Shown: positions 1 through 7,092 of the stretch, piece by piece
Layout: the number at the start of each line of letters is the position of its first letter
Numbering within the stretch: the first letter of the stretch is position 1
Translations under genes and position numbers: made by a program
The notes under the pieces: model-generated
The model's input: only the letters and a program-made list of their open reading frames with translations
The model's database searches: none
What the model was told of the DNA's origin: nothing
Source: CAIWHR01 sp963726765
GTDB lineage: Bacteria; Pseudomonadota; Gammaproteobacteria; Burkholderiales; Casimicrobiaceae
Length of the DNA stretch: 64,000 bases
Assembly (NCBI GenBank): GCA_963726765.1
Contig: CAVSDH010000006.1
Span: forward strand, 372,001-436,000
Direction of reading: 5' to 3'

Positions 1-509
1 TGAGCCGTGAAGCAATCTACTTCTTCGGCGCCATCGTTGTTGGAGTTGGCGCAACGTTGTTCATGGACCTTTGGGCACTGTTCCTGAAGCGTGCCTTGCG
101 AATTCCTTCGCCCGATTACTGCATGGTTGGCCGCTGGCTCTGTCACATGCCCGAAGGAACGTTCAAGCATTCAAGCATTGCCGCCGCCCCGCCGAAGCGT
201 TCCGAGTGCACGGTAGGATGGGTCGCTCACTACGTCGTTGGAGTCGCATACGCTCTCACGTTCGTCGTGCTTGTGTCGGGCAGCTGGCTTGCAAGGCCCA
301 CGTTATTGCCCGCCTTGCTCTTCGGCGTTGGCACGGTGCTGGCGCCATTTCTTCTCATGCAGCCATCGTTCGGGTTCGGCATTGCGGCATCCAAGACGCC
401 CAACCCCGCGCGGGCCAGGGCGAGAAGTCTCATGGCGCATACCGCTTTCGGAGTTGGCATGTACGTTTGTGGCGTTGGGGTGAGCTACGCGCTGCGGTCT
501 CATGCTTGA
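1..509 (+). CDS. DUF2938 family membrane protein (5' edge-truncated)
   Basis: Inner-membrane protein that I recognise as DUF2938; its function is unknown. The frame is open from base 3. Bases 1-2 are TG followed by AGC CGT GAA, so the start is very probably an ATG whose A lies just outside the window, giving about 169 residues. Hydrophobic segments fall near residues 5-22, 72-94, 103-121 and 143-164, which suggests four transmembrane helices. The gene ends convergently towards the tRNA-Ser terminator. No neighbour on this side indicates a role. Confidence 0.75.
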   Translation, partial: SREAIYFFGAIVVGVGATLFMDLWALFLKRALRIPSPDYCMVGRWLCHMPEGTFKHSSIAAAPPKRSECTVGWVAHYVVGVAYALTFVVLVSGSWLARPTLLPALLFGVGTVLAPFLLMQPSFGFGIAASKTPNPARARARSLMAHTAFGVGMYVCGVGVSYALRSHA

Positions 510-606
510 CCGGCCGATATTACGGACGCCTCGCGTGCACGACATCATCGCGAGCGGCAGACGCCGTGGGCAGTTTCGACGGGCAGGATTTCGACCCGGA
601 GCGCTA

Positions 607-645
607 GAAAACGAAAAACGCCAAACCAATCAATGGTTTGGCGTC
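607..645 (-). terminator. Rho-independent terminator of tRNA-Ser
   Basis: A perfect 10-bp inverted repeat (arms 618-627 and 635-644, 7-nt loop) is followed on the minus strand by a T-rich run. It lies directly downstream of the tRNA, so it most likely ends the tRNA transcript. Confidence 0.85.
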
Positions 646-652
646 ATTGTGA

Positions 653-742
653 TGGCGGAGAGTAAAGGATTCGAACCTTTGATAGGGTTCCCCCTATACC
701 TGATTTCGAGTCAGGCGCCTTCGACCACTCGGCCAACTCTCC
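653..742 (-). tRNA. tRNA-Ser (anticodon CGA)
   Basis: A 90-nt class II tRNA on the minus strand with a 7-bp acceptor stem (736-742 paired with 657-663), discriminator base G and an encoded CCA end at 653-655. The anticodon CGA is read from 706-708, in the loop of a CCTGA/TCAGG stem. A long variable arm and the T-arm motif GGTTCGAATCC are present. It decodes UCG serine codons, which are common in GC-rich genomes. An upstream -10 box and a downstream terminator make it a single-gene unit. Confidence 0.97.
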
Positions 743-753
743 GCGAACCGCGA

Positions 754-759
754 ATTATA
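754..759 (-). promoter_or_regulatory. -10 box of tRNA-Ser
   Basis: A perfect TATAAT on the minus strand lies 11 nt before the mature tRNA 5' end, so the transcript would start about 5 nt upstream of the tRNA. No good -35 hexamer is visible at the usual spacing. Confidence 0.7.
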
Positions 760-820
760 CCGGTTCCGGGGATCGCTCCCGACACGACAGCTTCAGCGAC
801 GCGATGGAACCCCAATGACA

Positions 821-840
821 ACGGGGGCCGCAGCCCCCGT
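821..840 (-). terminator. Hairpin at the end of the formate dehydrogenase operon
   Basis: A perfect 8-bp stem ACGGGGGC/GCCCCCGT with a 4-nt loop lies 25 bp beyond the last gene of the minus-strand operon. Only a weak T-rich stretch follows on the minus strand. It is a likely but not certain intrinsic terminator. Confidence 0.6.
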
Positions 841-864
841 CGCATGAATCTTCAGCAGCCGTGA

Positions 865-1191
865 CTACTTCTTGGCTGCGGGAGGCGCGGCGCCCTTCGC
901 CGGCGCGGCCTTCGCAGCAGCTGCCGGCGGCGCAGAAGGCATCATCTGCGGAGGCGTAACGGCCTTTCCCTTCGCCTTCATCTCGGCGAAATAGCGCGCT
1001 GCCACACGGTCCTCGGCCTTTGCCTGCGCCGCCTTGGCGGCGTCCGCCGTGACGGCGTCTTTCGCCTTCTTTTCCTCTGCAGCGGCCTTCTGGGCATCGG
1101 TCAACGGTGCCGGCGGCGGCAGCTTGGCCACGGCCACGCCGAACATGCCGACGATCAGTGCCGCGGCGATCAATGGTCGAAGCGTCGTCAT
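865..1191 (-). CDS. Small exported Ala/Lys/Pro-rich protein of the fdh operon
   Basis: Protein of about 108 residues that I do not recognise. Residues 1-22 form a signal peptide ending AVA, and the mature part is rich in Ala, Lys and Pro with a charged central segment. I chose the ATG at 1191 because a GGGAG ribosome-binding site sits 5 nt upstream. It is the last gene of the formate dehydrogenase operon, 25 bp after fdhC, so it is probably periplasmic and co-expressed with the enzyme. The low-complexity composition gives no hint of catalysis. Confidence 0.7.
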   Translation of the reverse strand: MTTLRPLIAAALIVGMFGVAVAKLPPPAPLTDAQKAAAEEKKAKDAVTADAAKAAQAKAEDRVAARYFAEMKAKGKAVTPPQMMPSAPPAAAAKAAPAKGAAPPAAKK

Positions 1192-1216
1192 TTCCACTCC
1201 CTCGTCCTGAATGATT

Positions 1217-2281
1217 TCACGCCGGCCTGGTTCGCGGAACCGCGCGCTCGACCTTTGTATCGCCGGGCACCGCGAATTTCTGGTTCGCCTTGCCGGCTGC
1301 GACGTCCTGGTACCAGCGCTGGTGATGATGCTCCGCCCAAGACGCGTCGACGTAGCCGTCGCGCATGGCCCGATAGGCCCCTTCCATTCCGACGGTACCG
1401 AGATAGATGTGCACGCACGCCAGCGCGATCGAGAGGTAGGCGGCCATCATGTGCACGACATTGGCGAGCTGCATCGTCGACCGGGTCTGGTCGAAATTGG
1501 GGAACAGCATGACCAGCCCGCTGACGATCAGGGTGATCGACGCAACGACCAGCACCAGCCAAAACACCATCTTCTCGCCTGCATTGAAGCGGCCGGACGG
1601 ATGTTCGTGCCCCTTGAAGTAGCCGCCGATCTTCGCGAACCAGCGGATATCCTCGGCGCCGATTCCGTTGTCGCGCACGAACCTGAGGAAGAGCCACGGC
1701 ACCCCGATGATGAGGATCGGCCCGACGAAATTGTGGAGGGTCTTGGAAAGCGTCGCGAGCCAGGAGAACAGCGTGTAACCGATGAGCGGCAGCAGCACGG
1801 ACTTGCCAAGAGACAGGATGAGCCCGGTAATGGCGAGCAGGACCCATACGATGGCGACCGTCCAGTGCGCGTACCGGTCCATTGGAGAGAATCGCTCGAT
1901 GGTGCGGTCGCCCGCCTTCTTCGGCGTGCTCATCGTTCCGCGCATGAGGTAGAAGACGGCGAGCCCGCCTACGACAAGCGCGAACAGGAGGCCCCCCCAG
2001 AACACGATCGGCACGCGCATCGCGCGCCAGGTCTGGCCCTCGGGCTGAATCAGGACGTTCGTCTCGCGCCCGCGGACCGTCGTGATCTGCGGCTCGCCGG
2101 AGCGAACCTCCTTCCAGACCGGCTGATTGTTGAGCGGCTGGACGACCTGCTGGTTCTGTTCCGCGCTTGCCTGCGCCGCTTCCTTCATGCTGACGGCCGG
2201 CGACTGCGCGGAGGCGAGTCCCGCGGCAAGCATTGCAGCGGCTGCGAGCGCAGCCGCTGACCGCAAGATGGATAGCGTCAC
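1217..2281 (-). CDS. fdhC: Formate dehydrogenase gamma subunit (cytochrome b556)
   Basis: Membrane cytochrome b subunit that passes electrons from formate oxidation to quinone. It has 354 residues with an N-terminal signal peptide (about 1-25), a periplasmic stretch, then hydrophobic segments near 92-113, 140-158, 163-180, 185-200, 238-260 and 275-296. Candidate heme ligands are H139 (RYAHW), H183, H277 and H291. The GTG at 2281 is preferred because AAAGGAG lies 5 nt upstream; a second GTG occurs 6 nt earlier. It starts 19 bp after the stop of the small lipoprotein gene. Family: FdnI/FdoI gamma subunit with the N-terminal extension usual in betaproteobacteria. Confidence 0.93.
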   Translation of the reverse strand: MTLSILRSAAALAAAAMLAAGLASAQSPAVSMKEAAQASAEQNQQVVQPLNNQPVWKEVRSGEPQITTVRGRETNVLIQPEGQTWRAMRVPIVFWGGLLFALVVGGLAVFYLMRGTMSTPKKAGDRTIERFSPMDRYAHWTVAIVWVLLAITGLILSLGKSVLLPLIGYTLFSWLATLSKTLHNFVGPILIIGVPWLFLRFVRDNGIGAEDIRWFAKIGGYFKGHEHPSGRFNAGEKMVFWLVLVVASITLIVSGLVMLFPNFDQTRSTMQLANVVHMMAAYLSIALACVHIYLGTVGMEGAYRAMRDGYVDASWAEHHHQRWYQDVAAGKANQKFAVPGDTKVERAVPRTRPA

Positions 2282-2300
2282 CCTCACTCCTTTGCGGCGA

Positions 2301-2525
2301 TCAATGGATCCGCTTGTATTCGTTTTGGTTCTGGGCGCGATTGGCGACCGCGAGCTCCCACTCCTTCTGGTTGCCGCTCCACGGTTTCCCCGCCCATGCG
2401 GTCTCATCCGGCTTGCCCTGGTAACTGCCCTGCTTGTACTCGATCACCTGCGGCCGTTCGCCGCAACCCGTGAGCCCGAGCGCCGCCAAGGCGCCGCCGA
2501 GCGCCAACCACATCCGCCGCGTCAT
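2301..2525 (-). CDS. Small lipoprotein between fdhB and fdhC
   Basis: A 74-residue protein with a basic start, a hydrophobic stretch and a lipobox L18-T19-G20-C21, so the mature protein would be lipidated at C21 and held in the envelope. The remainder is a conserved-looking Tyr/Lys/Gln-rich tail ending NQNEYKRI. I recall similar small proteins between fdhB and fdhC in betaproteobacteria, but the role is unknown. The ATG has a GGAGGGA site about 8 nt upstream and forms an ATGA overlap with the expected fdhB stop. In the sequence as given, the fdhB frame runs straight into this gene; see fdhB. Confidence 0.8.
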   Translation of the reverse strand: MTRRMWLALGGALAALGLTGCGERPQVIEYKQGSYQGKPDETAWAGKPWSGNQKEWELAVANRAQNQNEYKRIH

Positions 2526-3170
2526 GACTTGGTCCCTCCGGCCGCCGCGGGCGTTGCGCGGCTTGGCGCCGCCCGCCGGCCCGTACGCGGTGTCCCATCC
2601 CCACGGTGGCATGCTCGGCGTGCCGCGCGCGGCGCGATTGACGACGCGCTCGCGATAGATGCCGGAGAGCACGTCGGCGTCACCGCCCAGAAGCGCCTTG
2701 GTCGAGCACATTTCGGCGCAGACGGGCAGCTTGCCCTCCGCCAGCCGGTTGCGGCCGTACTTCCTGTATTCGGCCTCGGAGTTGTTCGGCTCGGGGCCGC
2801 CCGCGCAGAACGTGCACTTGTCCATCTTGCCGCGGACGCCGAACGCACCCGCCTGCGGAAACTGCGGCGCGCCGAACGGGCATGCGTAGAAGCAGTAGCC
2901 GCAGCCGATGCAGAGATCCTTGTCGTGCAGCACCACGCCGTCATCGGTGCGATAGAAGCAGTCGACCGGGCACACCGCCATGCACGGCGCGTCCGAGCAA
3001 TGCATGCACGCGACCGACACCGAGCGCTCGCCCGGAACGCCGTCGTTGATCGTCACCACGCGGCGACGATTGACGCCCCACGGAATTTCGTGCTCCTGCT
3101 TGCACGCGGTGACGCAGCCGTTGCACTCGATGCAGCGCTCGGCGTCGCAGAGAAATTTCATTCGTGCCAT
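2522..3170 (-). CDS. fdhB: Formate dehydrogenase beta subunit (4x[4Fe-4S]), frame disrupted near 2557-2562
   Basis: Electron-transfer subunit carrying four [4Fe-4S] clusters between the molybdenum subunit and cytochrome b. The first cluster uses C13, C16, C19 and C23; further motifs are CMHCSDAPC, CIGCGYCFYAC and CTFC with a distal CAEMC. Read literally, the frame continues to 2301 and fuses with the downstream lipoprotein (289 residues). Removing one base near 2557-2562 gives a normal end, AAAGGTKS, with a TGA at 2522-2524 overlapping the lipoprotein ATG, and a product of about 215 residues. That matches the usual family length, so I treat the fusion as a one-base insertion, either sequence error or mutation. 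Confidence 0.88.
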
Positions 3171-3188
3171 CGTCGGTCTCCTCGCGCC

Positions 3189-6155
3189 TTATGCGGTGAA
3201 CTTGGCGACCTGGCAGAGCGTCGTCTTGGTTTCCTGCATCATCGTCACCGAATCGTAACCGTACGTGGTTGCCGTGTTCACGGCTTCCGCGCGGACGATC
3301 GGATGCGCGCCCTCGGGGTAGAACTCGAGCATGTCCTGGCCCTGCCACCAGCCCGAGAAGTGGAAAGGAATGAACGTGGTGCCGGATGCGACGCGCTCGG
3401 TGACCAAGGCCCGGACCTTGATCTGCGCGCCGGTCGGTGATTTCACCCAGACGTAATCGCCGTCCCTGATCAGGCGGTCGTTGGCATCCTTGGGATTGAT
3501 CTCGACGAAGTTCTCCTGCTGCAGCTCGGCGAGCCAGGGGTTGGAGCGGGTCTCTTCGCCACCGCCCTCGAATTCGACCAGGCGGCCGCTGGTGAGCACC
3601 AGCGGGAAATTCTTGGGGACGCCGTCGGCGATGTTCTTGTCCTGCAAGGACTTGTACATCGTGGGCAGGCGCCAGAACGCCATCTTGTCCGCATGCGACG
3701 GATACTTTGCGACCAGATCCGGCCGGTTCGAGTAAATGGGTTCGCGGTGCTGCGGAATGCCGTCGGGGAAGTTCCAGACGATCGCCCGCGCCTTCGCATT
3801 GCCGAACGGATGGTTGCCGTGGCCCTTCATGAACACGCGGATGAGACCGCCCGACAGATCGGTCTTCCAGTTCTTGCCCTCGGCCGCCTTCTTCTCCGCG
3901 TCGGTCAGCTCGTCCCACCACCCCAATTTCTTGAGCAGCACGTGGTCGAGTTCCGGATATCCGGTCGTGAGATCGCCGCCCTTCGGGTGCGAACCATCCT
4001 CGGCGAGAAGGCTCACGCCTTCGCGCTCGATGCCGAAGTTTGCGCGGAAGCATCCGCCTCCGTCCATCATGGAAGCGGACGTGTTGTAGAGGTTGGGCGA
4101 GCCGGGGTGCTTCAATTCCGGCGTGCCGTAGCATGGCCACGGCAGGCCGAAATAGTCGCCGTCGCAGGGACCGCCCTTCGCGCGCAGCGTCTTCACGTCG
4201 AAGGTCGCCATGTTCTTCATGTGGAGCTTCAGCCGCTCCGGCGACTGGCCCGTGTAACCGATGGTCCAGGTGCCCTTGTTGATCTCACGCAGGATGGACT
4301 CCGGCTCCGGCTCCTCCATCTTGTTCGGGTCCGGCCGGACGATCTTGTAATTCTTCGTGAAATCCTTCTCGAAGCCGAATTTCTTCGCGAACGCGTACAT
4401 GATCGCGTGGTCGGTCTGCGATTCGAACAGCGGGCTGATCACGCGCTCGCGCCACTGGATGGAGCGGTTCGATGCGGTTGCCGATCCGGACGTTTCGAAC
4501 TGCGTGCAGGCCGGCAACAGGTAGACGGCGCGGTTCGGGTTGACCGACTTGCCGGAATCGGCAAGCACTTTCTTGCTCTGCTCGCTGACCGGCATCGCCG
4601 CCATGGCCGCCGTCGCCGACGGATACGGGTCGATCACGACGAGCAGGTCGAGCGCGTTCATCGCCGCCTGCATCTCGAGACCACGCGTCTGGCTGTTGGG
4701 CGCATGGCCCCAATAAACCATGCCGCGCAGGTTCGGTCCCTGGTCGATCACGTCGTTCTTGAGGAGGACGCCGTCGATCCAGCGCGAGACCGTCATTCCC
4801 GGCTTTTCCATCAAGCCGTCGGCGTACTGCTTCTTGAGGTATTCGTAGTCGACGCCCCACACCGTCGCCCAGTGCTTCCACGACCCGGCGGCGATGCCGT
4901 AGTAGCCAGGGAGCGAATCCGGATTCGGGCCGACGTCCGTCGCTCCCTGCACGTTGTCGTGGCCGCGGAAAATGTTGGTGCCGCCGCCCGACACGCCGAC
5001 ATTGCCGAGGACGAGCTGCAGGATGCACGACGCGCGGACCATCGCGTTGCCGATGGTGTGCTGCGTCTGGCCCATGCACCACACGACCGTCGACGGGCGG
5101 TTCTTGGCCATCATTTCGGCGACCTTCGCCACCTGCGCCTCCGGGACCCCGCAGGCGTCCTCGACCTTGTCCGGCGTCCACTTGGTCATGATTTCTTCCT
5201 TGACCTTTTCCATGCCGTAGACGCGATCGTGCAGGTATTGCTTGTCTTCCCAGCCGTTCTTGAAGATGTGATAGCAGAGACCGAACAGGAACGGAATGTC
5301 GCCGCCGGAACGCAGCCTGACGTACTCGTCCGCCTTGGCTGCAGTGCGCGTGAACCGAGGGTCGACGACGATCATCTTCGCGCCGGTCTCCTTCGCGTGC
5401 AGCATGTGCAGCATCGACACCGGATGCGCTTCGGCGGCGTTGCTGCCGATGTACATCGCGCACTTCGTGTTCTGCATGTCGTTGTACGAGTTGGTCATCG
5501 CGCCGTAGCCCCAGGTGTTGGCTACGCCGGCGACCGTCGTCGAGTGGCAGATCCGCGCCTGGTGGTCGCAGTTGTTCGTGCCCCAGAACGACACGAACTT
5601 GCGCATCAGATACGCCTGCTCGTTCGAATGCTTCGAGCTGCCGACCCAGAAGATCGAATCGGGACCGGACTCCTTGCGCAGCTCGAGCATCTTCTTGCTG
5701 ATCTCGTCCAGCGCCTGGTCCCAGGTGATCTTCTGGTACTTGCCGTTGACGAGCTTGACCGGCGTCTTGAGGCGCATCGAATGCTCGTGCATCCCGTGCT
5801 CGCGCACGGAGGCGCCTTTCGCGCAATGCGCTCCGAGATTGAGCGGCGAGTCGAACACCGGCTCCTGCCGCGTCCAGACCCCGTTTTCGACCGTGGCGTC
5901 CACGGCGCATCCCACCGAGCAGTGCGTGCAGACGGTGCGCTTGACCTCGACCTTGCTCGCCTCGCCTTCGTTCGCCGCCTCGGCCTTGCCGATGGCGCCG
6001 TACGGAAGCTGGCTTGCGAACGCCCCGGCCCCGGCGACGAGACCCGAACGCCTCAAAAACGTCCGCCGATCCATCCCGGCCTCGGGAGCTCCGGTGAGTC
6101 GGCGCAGACGCGGACCGGCTGCAGAAACGTTGCCGTTCTTTCTAGTCAGCAGCAT
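3189..6155 (-). CDS. fdhA: Formate dehydrogenase alpha subunit, molybdopterin, Cys-type
   Basis: Catalytic subunit (988 residues) of a respiratory formate dehydrogenase that oxidises formate to CO2 at a bis-molybdopterin centre. A Tat signal (R30-R31-T-F-L-R-R, then a hydrophobic run) indicates export of the folded enzyme. A [4Fe-4S] site uses C76, C79, C83 and C111. The metal ligand is C203, followed by H204 (motif RICHSTTVAG), where E. coli FdnG has selenocysteine, so this is the cysteine form. The start at 6155 is backed by AGGAGG upstream. It lies 14 bp after the Tat-peptide gene and 18 bp before fdhB. Confidence 0.97.
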   Translation of the reverse strand: MLLTRKNGNVSAAGPRLRRLTGAPEAGMDRRTFLRRSGLVAGAGAFASQLPYGAIGKAEAANEGEASKVEVKRTVCTHCSVGCAVDATVENGVWTRQEPVFDSPLNLGAHCAKGASVREHGMHEHSMRLKTPVKLVNGKYQKITWDQALDEISKKMLELRKESGPDSIFWVGSSKHSNEQAYLMRKFVSFWGTNNCDHQARICHSTTVAGVANTWGYGAMTNSYNDMQNTKCAMYIGSNAAEAHPVSMLHMLHAKETGAKMIVVDPRFTRTAAKADEYVRLRSGGDIPFLFGLCYHIFKNGWEDKQYLHDRVYGMEKVKEEIMTKWTPDKVEDACGVPEAQVAKVAEMMAKNRPSTVVWCMGQTQHTIGNAMVRASCILQLVLGNVGVSGGGTNIFRGHDNVQGATDVGPNPDSLPGYYGIAAGSWKHWATVWGVDYEYLKKQYADGLMEKPGMTVSRWIDGVLLKNDVIDQGPNLRGMVYWGHAPNSQTRGLEMQAAMNALDLLVVIDPYPSATAAMAAMPVSEQSKKVLADSGKSVNPNRAVYLLPACTQFETSGSATASNRSIQWRERVISPLFESQTDHAIMYAFAKKFGFEKDFTKNYKIVRPDPNKMEEPEPESILREINKGTWTIGYTGQSPERLKLHMKNMATFDVKTLRAKGGPCDGDYFGLPWPCYGTPELKHPGSPNLYNTSASMMDGGGCFRANFGIEREGVSLLAEDGSHPKGGDLTTGYPELDHVLLKKLGWWDELTDAEKKAAEGKNWKTDLSGGLIRVFMKGHGNHPFGNAKARAIVWNFPDGIPQHREPIYSNRPDLVAKYPSHADKMAFWRLPTMYKSLQDKNIADGVPKNFPLVLTSGRLVEFEGGGEETRSNPWLAELQQENFVEINPKDANDRLIRDGDYVWVKSPTGAQIKVRALVTERVASGTTFIPFHFSGWWQGQDMLEFYPEGAHPIVRAEAVNTATTYGYDSVTMMQETKTTLCQVAKFTA

Positions 6156-6169
6156 GATCCTTCCCCCTC

Positions 6170-6442
6170 CTAGAGCTTGGCAGTGCGGTAATAGTCGCGA
6201 ACGTGGGGCGTCTCGCGATATTTCGCGTCCGTATCGTTGTCGACGGCGGCGGCCTCGGTGGCGGCGGCAGGCAGCGCGGCGACCGTGGCGGCGGCAGCAC
6301 CGGCGGTGCCAACGCCCAGCGTGAACAGGAAGCGACGGCGCCTTGTATCGGTGGAGAGCGATGCCGCGTCGGTGACGGGTGCGGCAAAGCGACTGCTACG
6401 CAGGGATAGGCGCATGCTGGGCTCCAAATGACCTCGTGACAT
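6170..6442 (-). CDS. Formate dehydrogenase region Tat-signal small protein
   Basis: About 90 residues. It carries a twin-arginine-like signal (TRRRRFLFTLGVGTAGAA) and a short acidic/aromatic tail ending YYRTAKL, typical of the small Tat-target proteins encoded next to fdhA. The role is unproven; an assembly or export helper is usually supposed. Three starts are possible: 6454 (ATGA overlap with the chaperone stop), 6442 (GAGGAG 4 nt upstream, chosen) and 6415 (GGAG 6 nt upstream). The gene directly precedes fdhA. Confidence 0.8.
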   Translation of the reverse strand: MSRGHLEPSMRLSLRSSRFAAPVTDAASLSTDTRRRRFLFTLGVGTAGAAAATVAALPAAATEAAAVDNDTDAKYRETPHVRDYYRTAKL

Positions 6443-6450
6443 CGGTCTCC

Positions 6451-7092
6451 TCATTCGATGGCGAACGAGTCACGTTCGAGCGCCACGAAACACTGAGCGA
6501 ATTCTGCTACCCGGCGGTAGTAGTTGGCAACAGAATTCGTCGATATTGCGGTGCAGCATTCCTGTGCCCACGGCAGGATATGGCGCTCGAAAAATTCCCG
6601 TTGCACGTCCACGGTCGTCGGGCGCCGTTCGCCCTCCCCGGCCACCAGCATCCGCATCGTTTCGAGCACGAGTGCGAGGTGGTCCTCGAACTCGCTCGAT
6701 TCCGGGCGACGGGCGAGGCCAAGCGCGGCGAGTGACGCGCGGATCTCTGCGAGTGGCCTCCCCGACTGCGGCCCGAGATAATGCGACGCATAGAGGCTGA
6801 CTTCGCTACGCCCCACGCCGACGAACAGCGCCTGGAATTCATCGCGGGCAGCTTCAGGATCCATCGCCGCACTTGCGGCGCGCAGCGCATCCCAGGTGGA
6901 CGCCAGCCCATCCGCGCTGCCACCGTCGACGTTGTGGGTGGAAGTCGCAAGCGGCGGAGCGCCCGCCAATGCGGCAAGCAGCGACGGGTCGGGCGCATCC
7001 GCGAATAACCGCGCCAGCAGTGCGTAGAATTCCGCCCGCGCCTGGTCCTCGGGGAGGAGGCGGTGGTGGAGCGTGACCGACGCTTCAGACAT
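6451..7092 (-). CDS. TorD/DmsD-family molybdoenzyme chaperone
   Basis: A 213-residue, mostly helical, acidic cytoplasmic protein of the TorD family. It has the typical sequence around EFQALFVGVGRSEVSLYASHYL and the C-terminal HILPWAQ. Such proteins bind the Tat signal of a molybdoenzyme and hold it for cofactor insertion. The position just upstream of the Tat-peptide gene and fdhA makes FdhA the likely client. It overlaps the polyferredoxin gene by 8 nt. Confidence 0.88.
   Translation of the reverse strand: MSEASVTLHHRLLPEDQARAEFYALLARLFADAPDPSLLAALAGAPPLATSTHNVDGGSADGLASTWDALRAASAAMDPEAARDEFQALFVGVGRSEVSLYASHYLGPQSGRPLAEIRASLAALGLARRPESSEFEDHLALVLETMRMLVAGEGERRPTTVDVQREFFERHILPWAQECCTAISTNSVANYYRRVAEFAQCFVALERDSFAIE

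Noticed and set aside
5530..5560. Selenocysteine in the formate dehydrogenase alpha subunit
   Set aside because: The codon at the ligand position encodes cysteine (C203 in RICHSTTV), not TGA, and no SECIS-like need arises.
3693..6173. Long open frame antisense to fdhA
   Set aside because: Antisense shadow of a well-conserved gene; no recognisable protein features.
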